Of a stretch of 8,980 nt of DNA, positions 1 through 6,222 are shown one piece after another; the stretch's first letter is position 1; every line of letters begins with the position of its first letter. Under the pieces are notes generated by a model. That model did not search any database, had not been told where the DNA came from, and saw nothing but the letters and a program-made list of their open reading frames with translations. Position numbers and translations under genes: made by a program. Where the stretch lies: contig CAMVAR010000017.1 in assembly GCA_947165555.1 (NCBI GenBank), positions 1 to 8,980 of the forward strand, in the 5' to 3' direction. Source of the DNA: an uncultured Pseudomonadota bacterium (GTDB taxonomy: Bacteria > Pseudomonadota > Alphaproteobacteria > Rs-D84).

Positions 1-1
1 T

Positions 2-271
2 CGTGTTTCCAATCTGGCGGATGTTATGGATTTAACCGTTGCGTATAATGGCATTGCCGGGAATCCATTTGGGGCCGCCAATGTCCGCACAACCGGGTGT
101 CCGGCAATGGATTTGGCATGGGTTGCCGCCGGAAAATTTGATGCGTTTATGTCCGGCAATTTGGATTTTGCCGAAGTTGCCGCAGCTGATTTGATTGTTC
201 GCGAATCGGGTGGAAAAATAGAAATTGGCCCAGACATCATTGCAACAAATGGCAAGATTGAATTTCAGTAA
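2..271 (+). CDS. Inositol monophosphatase family protein, C-terminal 89 residues (5' end outside window)
   Basis: Only the C-terminal end is present; the frame is open to the left edge. The family motif following the catalytic core is clear: VRTTGCPAMDLAWVAAGKFD matches the usual R-x-x-G-x-x-A-x-DLA-x-VA-x-G-x-x-D block, and LIVRESGG matches the LLVREAGG that follows the second metal-binding motif. Members of this family (SuhB/IMPA) dephosphorylate inositol phosphates or related sugar phosphates with Mg2+, and SuhB also acts in rRNA antitermination. Two things are odd. The usual WD-x-AAG metal motif reads AEVAAA, so the metal-ligand Asp is replaced by Glu and the Trp by Ala. The tail after the GG is also short, lacking the extra helix of E. 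coli SuhB. It may be a divergent paralogue, so I do not assign suhB. The family call is firm; the substrate is unknown. Confidence 0.85.
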   Translation, partial: RVSNLADVMDLTVAYNGIAGNPFGAANVRTTGCPAMDLAWVAAGKFDAFMSGNLDFAEVAAADLIVRESGGKIEIGPDIIATNGKIEFQ

Positions 272-272
272 T

Positions 273-299
273 ATAAAACCGTCGTTTGGACGGTTTTAT
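273..299 (+). terminator. Intrinsic terminator after the inositol-monophosphatase-like gene
   Basis: A perfect 11-bp stem, ATAAAACCGTC paired with GACGGTTTTAT, encloses a 5-base loop (GTTTG). It begins one base after the TAA stop. The descending arm ends in TTTTATTAATTT, giving a U-rich tail. Because the ascending arm is A-rich, the hairpin could also act on the minus strand and back up termination of the convergent cell-wall operon. Confidence 0.85.
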
Positions 300-374
300 T
301 AATTTAATACACACATTTTATATGTATCCGCGAAAGACACACCCCCCCAGGCAAAGAGCAACAAATATAAAACA

Positions 375-392
375 ACCATCAAAAAAGATGGT
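375..392 (-). terminator. Probable terminator of the cell-wall operon (after murG)
   Basis: On the minus strand, 4 bases after the murG TAG stop, ACCATC pairs with GATGGT around a six-T loop, followed by TGTTTTATATTT. The stem is only 6 bp with little GC, so it is weaker than the hairpin at 273-299 lying further along the same transcript. The two may work together. Confidence 0.5.
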
Positions 393-396
393 CCGA

Positions 397-1446
397 CTAT
401 CCCGCAATAACCGCATCAGAAATCAATTTGACCGCATTATTTGGAACCAACGATTTTGATGCCATTTTTTCCAATCGTGACGGATTATCAAACAAGTCAA
501 TCAATGTTGCCGTCAACCATTTTGGTGTAAACTTATCTTGGGGGATGGAAAAACCGCCACCCAATTTTTCAAAATTTGATGCGTTGGCCGCCTGGTCCGG
601 ATTAATGGATAACGGCACCAATATGGCCGAACGCCCGATCGTCATTAATTCAACAACTGTACTGGCCCCACTGCGCCCGATAACGATATCACAATCCGTA
701 ATTGCCCCCGCCATATCACGAATAAACGACAATACGTTTGCATGTATTTTATTGTCCGAATAAAATTTTTGCAGGCGCGCAACGTTTTCAGGGCGGGTTT
801 GATGTGTAACAAAAACCTTTTTATTTTTCAAATTACCAATTGCCACCGGCACAACATCGTCTAATATTTGCGCACCCAACGAACCACCGGTTACCAATAT
901 ACGCATTTTGCCCGGTATTTTCGTTCCGGCACGTTCAATAAATTCATGACGTACCGGCAACCCAGTATATATAACATGCGCATTCGTGTTTTTAGGAATA
1001 CCAGATACATTCTTGAAACTGGTCATCAATGTTTTTACCCATCGCATTGCAAAGCGGTTTGCACGACCAATTGCGCCGTTTTGTTCATGCAAAAATGTAG
1101 GAATTCCCCAAACGTGCGCCGCAAACACCGCCGGAACCGACGCGTATCCACCAAACGCAACCATGCGGTTGGGACGCGAAAACGCAAATCGTATGGTCAA
1201 TGCCAATGCCGAAACAGCAATTTTAAATAATGCGATGATTTGGTGAAGACGACTTTTTGCACCAACGCCCGACGCCCAAATATGCACATGACGCACACCG
1301 GCGGGCGCCCCATCGGCAACCATTTTGTTTACGCGACCATCGCATGATATTGTGACACGATGACCACGTGCCGCAATTTCTGATGCGACCGCCAACGCCG
1401 GAAATACATGACCACCCGTCCCACCCGTTGCAATCCATATTTTCAT
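397..1446 (-). CDS. murG: MurG, UDP-GlcNAc:undecaprenyl-pyrophosphoryl-MurNAc-pentapeptide GlcNAc transferase
   Basis: This enzyme adds GlcNAc to lipid I at the cytoplasmic face of the inner membrane, giving lipid II, the last cytoplasmic step of peptidoglycan precursor synthesis. At 349 residues it has the normal family length and the GT-B fold signatures. The N-terminal glycine-rich loop GGTGGHVFPALAV is at residues 8-20. HEQNGAIGRANRF (120-132) matches the lipid-acceptor domain. GGSLGAQ (187-193) starts the UDP-GlcNAc domain, followed by FIRDM (241-245), RSGASTVVE with the donor-binding Glu266, and DQAANA (284-289) in place of the usual DHQ-x-x-NA. The ATG at 1446 follows a GGGGGA Shine-Dalgarno, 15 bases after the ftsW stop. 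It is the last gene of the operon. Identity is near certain. Confidence 0.97.
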   Translation of the reverse strand: MKIWIATGGTGGHVFPALAVASEIAARGHRVTISCDGRVNKMVADGAPAGVRHVHIWASGVGAKSRLHQIIALFKIAVSALALTIRFAFSRPNRMVAFGGYASVPAVFAAHVWGIPTFLHEQNGAIGRANRFAMRWVKTLMTSFKNVSGIPKNTNAHVIYTGLPVRHEFIERAGTKIPGKMRILVTGGSLGAQILDDVVPVAIGNLKNKKVFVTHQTRPENVARLQKFYSDNKIHANVLSFIRDMAGAITDCDIVIGRSGASTVVELMTIGRSAILVPLSINPDQAANASNFEKLGGGFSIPQDKFTPKWLTATLIDLFDNPSRLEKMASKSLVPNNAVKLISDAVIAG

Positions 1447-1461
1447 ATCAATCCCCCGTTA

Positions 1462-1719
1462 TTATTGTTGCCCCCATTTGTCCATTCGGACCAATGCCAA
1501 CATCATTCCAAACAAGATACAAAATCCGACCAGCGAACTGCCCCCGTATGATATAAATGGCAATGTCATACCGGTTGGTGCAAAAATGTGTAATGTTGAT
1601 ATAAGGTTTATACATATCTGAATCATAAACAATGCCGCCGTGCCACCAACCGTATAAAACGCAAACCGATTATGGGCCTGCATTGCATTGGACACCAATA
1701 ATTTAAACATCCACACCAC
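1462..1719 (-). pseudogene. ftsW: FtsW, C-terminal part in a shifted reading frame
   Basis: This frame carries the last third of FtsW, in the -1 frame relative to the upstream part. It includes the two last membrane helices and the SEDS signature TGMTLPFISYGGSSLVGF, and ends MMLALVRMDKWGQQ as FtsW proteins do. A GTG at 1719 could formally start it, but no Shine-Dalgarno precedes it, and a stand-alone C-terminus of a polytopic glycosyltransferase would not be active. I therefore read it as the continuation of the gene that begins at 2591. The whole gene spans 1462-2591. If the frames were joined, the protein would have about 375 residues. It would be short by some 6-7 residues in the helix after the EDLG motif compared with rhizobial and E. 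coli FtsW as I remember them. Confidence 0.8.
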
Positions 1720-2591
1720 GCAATCAATGCGCCCAAATCTTCGGAAATCGCCGCAAAAATAAAATCAGTGTGCGCGTCCGGCAAATAGCGTTTAATAAAC
1801 GCGTCATCACCACGTCCCAACAGCCCACCATGCTGAATCGCCTGGACCGATTGTGTTACCTGGTAATTATCACCATCACCGGTAATCAATGCGTTAATAC
1901 GCCCATGCACGTGGTCCATGGTATAGTATGCAAATGTTAGCAAGCCAATTCCAACACCAATAAGCGCAAAAAACATTTTCCATGGTAACCCCGCCAAAAC
2001 CAACATAATCGATATCACACCCACATACAGCAATGTTGAACCAACGTCTGGATGTTTAAATATAATCCCAATCATTGGCCCCACCACGACCAAATATGTC
2101 CACCAACTTAGCCAACGCAATCGCAACGCATCGCGCGTCCACATACGGTTACCGAACATGGCACGCATTTTTGCCAAAAACCACGCAGTTAGAACAATAA
2201 AACCTGGCTTTATAATATCAGCCGGCATTATATTAAAACCAAAGAAAGAAACGAATCGTTTGGAACCTTTGACCACATGTGGGGACACAACAGTTACCGC
2301 CAACAACAACAACCCAACCACAACTATTGCCGTGGCCAGGCGCAATACCCATTTAGTATTTAGCATGCTGCATATAACCAGTGATGCAACACCAATCAGA
2401 TAAAACGGCAAACCTTTTTGTACAAAAAAATACCACGGTTTGTGTAATATGGCGGCGGTTGCACTGCCCGCGGATACGGCGAAAATAATCCCCAACCCAA
2501 TCAGCACCAATGTCATTGATAATAATTTTCTATCTACTTCGAAAAACCAATTGGTTAATTTACTGTCATCGGTTCGCCGTAATCTGAACAT
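1623..2591 (-). CDS. ftsW: FtsW lipid II polymerase of the divisome, N-terminal part (gene frameshifted)
   Basis: FtsW is the SEDS-family peptidoglycan glycosyltransferase of the septum, working with FtsI. The first ~293 residues in this frame are true FtsW, with several membrane helices from residue 24 on, WYFFVQKG (53-60), the VVKGSKRF segment, KHPDVGSTLL, and the loop GGLLGRGDDAFIKRYLPDAHTDFIFA. That loop contains the conserved HTDF Asp thought to be catalytic in SEDS enzymes. After EDLGALIAWCG the frame runs into about 28 unrelated residues (NYWCPMQCRPI and onward) before a stop. The true continuation lies in the -1 frame (1462-1719). The ATG at 2591 has CGGGAGAA nearby upstream as Shine-Dalgarno, and mraY ends 18 bases before it. 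murD, normally found between mraY and ftsW, is absent. As written, the gene cannot make full-length protein without a frameshift; since ftsW is normally essential, an error or a recent mutation must be considered. Confidence 0.85.
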   Translation of the reverse strand: MFRLRRTDDSKLTNWFFEVDRKLLSMTLVLIGLGIIFAVSAGSATAAILHKPWYFFVQKGLPFYLIGVASLVICSMLNTKWVLRLATAIVVVGLLLLAVTVVSPHVVKGSKRFVSFFGFNIMPADIIKPGFIVLTAWFLAKMRAMFGNRMWTRDALRLRWLSWWTYLVVVGPMIGIIFKHPDVGSTLLYVGVISIMLVLAGLPWKMFFALIGVGIGLLTFAYYTMDHVHGRINALITGDGDNYQVTQSVQAIQHGGLLGRGDDAFIKRYLPDAHTDFIFAAISEDLGALIAWCGCLNYWCPMQCRPIIGLRFIRLVARRHCL

Positions 2592-2609
2592 ATTGCATTC
2601 TCCCGAATA

Positions 2610-3713
2610 TTAGGCAAATTTTAATACCATTAATGCCAACCCCGAAAATAATATAGACATCACGAAAAAGCGGTCTACTATTTTTGTTTCGGGCCAACCC
2701 AATTCTTCAAAATGATGATGTAATGGCGCACGACGGAAAATACGACGCCCCACGCCCGTCATACGACGCGACAATTTGAAAAACGTTGTTTGCAAAAACG
2801 AAGACAGTAATATTAAAACCATCATACCCGCCGCAATACCCATGATGATTTCAGATTTTAGTAACATTGCGACCGTACCCATAAATCCGCCCAATGCCAA
2901 CGAACCAACATCCCCCATGAATATTGATGCAGGCCGGGCATTAAACCACAAAAATCCCAACACCGCGCCAAATGCCGCCCCCAGTACCGGATACAGACCG
3001 CTGGCATCGGGCATAAACAACACCGTATCCATAAACCCTATACGTGTCGCACCATAAAGCGCAACAACCAAAACAATCAATACCGGTATGTATAATTTCG
3101 CCAACATCCCGTCCAATCCATCCGTAATATTTGTCGCATTTGCACCGCCACAGATAACAAAATATGCAAACACATAATATAAAAACACATAACCAAACAA
3201 CCGCAGCGGCAATATAATCCCAAATGGTAACGCCAACGAATACTCTGGGATATATGGTGGCATTGTTTTGTTAATCAAATATGCCAATACACATACTATT
3301 GCCCCTTCTAGGACCAGGCGTAAAATCGGCGACAGACCATTTGACGCCTTGCGCGATTGACTGGTTACCTTTTTATAATCATCAACAAATCCAACCATGC
3401 CAAACGCCACCAATGATAATAATGCAATCCAACCCGTCGTACTGGCCAATGGCATAAATGCGATTGCGCCGCATAAAATCGCCACAAGAATCAAAATACC
3501 GCCCATGGTTGGGGTACCCGCCTTTTTACGATGCGTTTCGGGAACATTTTCACTGATTGGTTGACCCTTTTTCTGCCATGCGTGCATTGCACGAATAAAC
3601 GGTCGCCCAAACAAAATCATTATCAAAAATGCCAACCCAAATGCCGCCCCAAACTGGGTCCAACCACCAAAAAACACGCCGTATCCATGTGATAGCAATA
3701 AATCAGTAAGCAT
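2610..3713 (-). CDS. mraY: MraY, phospho-N-acetylmuramoyl-pentapeptide transferase
   Basis: MraY transfers phospho-MurNAc-pentapeptide from UDP to undecaprenyl phosphate in the inner membrane, making lipid I. The chosen start gives 367 residues, the usual length. A TTG or ATG further upstream would add only MHKKGDF, and those seven codons contain the strong AAAGGAG Shine-Dalgarno, so the ATG at 3713 is right. Key motifs are all present: K-x-GTPTMGG (64-72), the Mg2+-binding VDDYKK with Asp111 and Asp112 (110-115), NATNITDGLDGM (192-203), FMGDVGSLALGG with the catalytic-site Asp268 (265-276), and APLHHHFE (329-336). About ten hydrophobic segments fit the ten-helix fold. The 68-base AT-rich gap before it, longer than the other gaps, contains a TAGAAT that could be a weak internal -10 element without a convincing -35. 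Confidence 0.97.
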   Translation of the reverse strand: MLTDLLLSHGYGVFFGGWTQFGAAFGLAFLIMILFGRPFIRAMHAWQKKGQPISENVPETHRKKAGTPTMGGILILVAILCGAIAFMPLASTTGWIALLSLVAFGMVGFVDDYKKVTSQSRKASNGLSPILRLVLEGAIVCVLAYLINKTMPPYIPEYSLALPFGIILPLRLFGYVFLYYVFAYFVICGGANATNITDGLDGMLAKLYIPVLIVLVVALYGATRIGFMDTVLFMPDASGLYPVLGAAFGAVLGFLWFNARPASIFMGDVGSLALGGFMGTVAMLLKSEIIMGIAAGMMVLILLSSFLQTTFFKLSRRMTGVGRRIFRRAPLHHHFEELGWPETKIVDRFFVMSILFSGLALMVLKFA

Positions 3714-3781
3714 AAAATCTCCTTTCTTATGCAATTATTCTATCACATTGAAATAAATAATGAAATGTTATTTAAAAATTT

Positions 3782-4069
3782 TTATTTACACGAAATTGGG
3801 TCTTCGTCATTCAAAAACAATGTCCATTCACGGCCCTTGTTCCACATGGTAATATTTGTATCATTCAGCACCCCCGCATAGCGTGCGCCCGACCCAGACG
3901 GCACCAAAACCAATTGAACCGAATCGCCATTTACAACCATATCTAATGTATCGCCGTCGGCCGACATATTAATTGTAATATCATATTGACCACATGTTAA
4001 ATTATCGTCCGTAACATCGCACGCCACGATTCCAAACATACAAATCATACCAATCAAAAATTTTTTCAT
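3782..4069 (-). CDS. mliC: MliC-family lysozyme-inhibitor lipoprotein
   Basis: This is a 95-residue lipoprotein. The signal peptide MKKFLIGMICMFGIVAC ends in a lipobox (I14-V-A-C17), so Cys17 should be lipidated. The remainder matches the MliC/PliC fold, which inhibits C-type lysozyme by inserting a loop into its active site. It has the hallmark SGSGARY (58-64), then MWNKG (75-79), which correspond to the conserved inhibitory Ser and Lys segments, plus Cys26 and Cys94, which could form the family disulfide. The ATG at 4069 has AGAGAGG as Shine-Dalgarno; longer readings of the frame run into the PBP1A gene and lack one. It lies 22 bases after the PBP1A stop and so is co-transcribed with it. 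Residue +2 after the lipidated Cys is Asp, the inner-membrane retention signal in enteric bacteria. The family call rests on motif recognition. Confidence 0.85.
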   Translation of the reverse strand: MKKFLIGMICMFGIVACDVTDDNLTCGQYDITINMSADGDTLDMVVNGDSVQLVLVPSGSGARYAGVLNDTNITMWNKGREWTLFLNDEDPISCK

Positions 4070-4091
4070 TGTAACCTCTCTTGCTGTGTTT

Positions 4092-6131
4092 TTAGAATAT
4101 TCCGCCCACAACCGCATTAACACGGTCCGGGTTGCTTACCGGTGCAGGGTTTGGCGATTGCCCCGGTTTAAATGCCTCTATGATAATTGTACCAGTTGGG
4201 TCTTCGGCGGCGGCGGCACCACTGCGGCGATTTACACGCACAAAGTTCAATCCATCGGGCACCGGAAACGGTTGATTTTTCTGATTTTGTAACGCAACCC
4301 GCATAAAATCTGCAAAAACGGTGGCGGCCATATGACTGCCTGCGCCACGGCCCAACGGTTTTGGCGTATCATATCCCAAATAGACCCCGGCAATTATATC
4401 CTTGGAAAAACCGACGAACCAAACATCTTTGACTTCGTTGGTTGTACCGGTTTTACCGGCAATTGTGTGTCCGGGGATTGCCGCCTGGCGGCCGGTACCA
4501 CGTTCAACCACACCCTGGAGTATGGATACCAGTTGGTACAAACTTTGTGCATCAGATAACGGTTCGGATAACGGTGCGTCGGCGACCGGTTCTAAATCCG
4601 GCGACCATTGAATAATTTCCGACTTTGGGCCACCAATGATATTTCCATATCTGTCTTCGATATAATCGACGAATTTTGGTTCAATTTTGCGTCCCCCATT
4701 AACAAACGCCGAATATCCCAAAACCAGCTTTTCCAACGTGGTTTCGCCAGAGCCCAATGCCATTGATAAATTCAAATCTTGTTTATCAGATGGATAAACA
4801 CCGAATCGCTGGGCCACCTCTATGGCGTCGGCGACCCCAATTTTTTCAACCATTCGCACACTGGGTACATTACGCGACGTTTCCAGCGCAAGGCGCAACG
4901 GTACATCGCCCAAGAATTTTTTATCATAATTTTCCGGTTTCCATTCGCGATTGTTTTCGCGCCAACCAACAATCGGCGTATCCGAAATCAGCCCCTGGGG
5001 TGAAAAACCGCGTTCCAATGCCGCCAGATATACGAATGGTTTTATCGTACTGCCTATCTGGCGGTATGCCTGGGTTGCGCGATTAAACGAACTTTCTGCG
5101 AATGAACGCCCGCCCGCCATGGCCAACACACGCCCCGTATGCGGATTCATCACAATAATCGCGCCCTGTAATTTATCGGTACGGCCCGCATTGTATGCAT
5201 CCAACGCCCGGTTTAGTGCGGCGGACGCGGCACGTTGATATTCGGGAACAATTGTGGTTTTTATATACAGACCGTTATTGTACAACGCGTCGCGACCCAA
5301 TTTTTCCAACAATTGCCGGCGAACATCTTCGGCAAAATATTGAAATTCCGGTTCCATTTGTGCGGTAAATCCGGTGTTGATATTTAACGGTTCGGCGGCG
5401 GCGGCCATCCCATCGGCGCGCGAAATAAAACCTTCGGCAACCATGCGGCGCAAAACATAATTGCGACGTTCGATTGCGCGGGCGCGGTCATTTGGCGCCT
5501 TGGGCAGGGACGCCAAAAATGCACATTCCGATAGTGTTAATTCAGATACCGGTTTATTAAAATACATCAATGCCGCCGACCCAACACCGTATGCACGCGC
5601 CCCCAAAAATATCTGATTTAAATACAGTGTCATAATATGTTTTTTTGAAAACGTCCGTTCCAAACGCAATGCCAAAACCGCCCCTTTGATTTTGCGGGAC
5701 ACAGTGCGGTCCGACGTCAGAAAGAAATTTTTTGCAACCTGTTGCGTGATGGTGGACGCGCCGGTAAATGTTGTATTAAAACCCAACATGCGCATAAAGT
5801 TATTGATTGATGCGCGCAAAATACCCTGAATATCAATGCCCGGATGTGTCCAGAAATTTTGGTCTTCGGCGGCGACAAAGGCGTTTACCAATTGTGGCGG
5901 AATATCATCAAAGTCAATAAAAACGCGACGTTCTTCGGCATATTCGATTAACAGCGACCCATCCGACGCATACAGGCGCGTTGCAACCGGTGGCGCATAG
6001 GTTGCCAATTTGCGATAGTCCGGCAAATTTCCACCATATATCAAAAACAGCGCCGCAACCCCGGCAATTGCCGCCACCGCGCACCAAAACACCACATGCA
6101 AAAACACCCGAAATACAGATTTTATTTTCAT
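4092..6131 (-). CDS. mrcA: Bifunctional class A penicillin-binding protein (PBP1A type)
   Basis: This enzyme polymerises lipid II into glycan strands and crosslinks the stem peptides in the periplasm, anchored by one N-terminal helix (about residues 7-31). The ATG at 6131 gives 679 residues. A TTG at 6167 would add 12, but it coincides with the predicted transcription start, and neither codon has a clear Shine-Dalgarno. GT51 motifs: AAEDQNFWTHPG with catalytic Glu89, GASTITQQVAKNFF (from 124), and LRLERTFSKKHIMTLYLNQI with Glu158. Transpeptidase motifs: STIK with the acyl-enzyme Ser361, SRN (419-421), and KTGT (560-563). Compared with E. coli PBP1A (850 residues), the insert between the two domains (the OB/ODD region, roughly 100 residues) is missing; the chain goes from the KTTIVPEYQ segment almost straight to GAIIVMNPHTG. 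The tail is Pro/Ala-rich. It is the first gene of the operon. Confidence 0.93.
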   Translation of the reverse strand: MKIKSVFRVFLHVVFWCAVAAIAGVAALFLIYGGNLPDYRKLATYAPPVATRLYASDGSLLIEYAEERRVFIDFDDIPPQLVNAFVAAEDQNFWTHPGIDIQGILRASINNFMRMLGFNTTFTGASTITQQVAKNFFLTSDRTVSRKIKGAVLALRLERTFSKKHIMTLYLNQIFLGARAYGVGSAALMYFNKPVSELTLSECAFLASLPKAPNDRARAIERRNYVLRRMVAEGFISRADGMAAAAEPLNINTGFTAQMEPEFQYFAEDVRRQLLEKLGRDALYNNGLYIKTTIVPEYQRAASAALNRALDAYNAGRTDKLQGAIIVMNPHTGRVLAMAGGRSFAESSFNRATQAYRQIGSTIKPFVYLAALERGFSPQGLISDTPIVGWRENNREWKPENYDKKFLGDVPLRLALETSRNVPSVRMVEKIGVADAIEVAQRFGVYPSDKQDLNLSMALGSGETTLEKLVLGYSAFVNGGRKIEPKFVDYIEDRYGNIIGGPKSEIIQWSPDLEPVADAPLSEPLSDAQSLYQLVSILQGVVERGTGRQAAIPGHTIAGKTGTTNEVKDVWFVGFSKDIIAGVYLGYDTPKPLGRGAGSHMAATVFADFMRVALQNQKNQPFPVPDGLNFVRVNRRSGAAAAEDPTGTIIIEAFKPGQSPNPAPVSNPDRVNAVVGGIF

Positions 6132-6161
6132 ACGGTCAATATTAAGATAAAACTTTTTTAT

Positions 6162-6190
6162 TTGCAAGCGGGATATTATATTGGTAATAT
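6162..6190 (+). promoter_or_regulatory. Predicted promoter of the secreted cysteine-rich gene at 6223
   Basis: TTGCAA (6162-6167) and TAATAT (6185-6190) are separated by exactly 17 bases. Each matches the sigma-70 consensus at 4 of 6 positions. The expected start near 6197 leaves a short leader that contains the AGGAGAG Shine-Dalgarno (6211-6217), 5-7 bases before the ATG. The match is modest and the region AT-rich, so chance is possible. Confidence 0.33.
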
Positions 6191-6201
6191 GAAATTGTAA
6201 A
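6175..6201 (-). promoter_or_regulatory. Predicted promoter of the PBP1A-mliC-mraY-ftsW-murG operon
   Basis: On the minus strand, TTTACA (6201-6196) lies 15 bases upstream of a perfect TATAAT (6180-6175). Transcription would start near 6168, leaving a leader of about 37 bases before the ATG at 6131. The 15-base spacer is shorter than the optimum of 17, so the assignment is tentative. The site overlaps the predicted promoter of the divergent gene. Confidence 0.4.
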
Positions 6202-6222
6202 TTTTTTCACAGGAGAGATTTA

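Noticed and set aside
342..348. Run of seven C as a phase-variable tract
   Set aside because: It lies downstream of both convergent genes, outside any promoter or coding region, so a length change would have no evident effect.
4332..5238. Several plus-strand open frames opposite PBP1A, and similar ones opposite murG, ftsW and mraY
   Set aside because: They are antisense shadows of strongly conserved genes, without domains or Shine-Dalgarno sites.
6132..6167. TTG start at 6167 for PBP1A
   Set aside because: It has no Shine-Dalgarno and falls at the predicted transcription start. The ATG at 6131 directly precedes the basic and hydrophobic anchor typical of the family.
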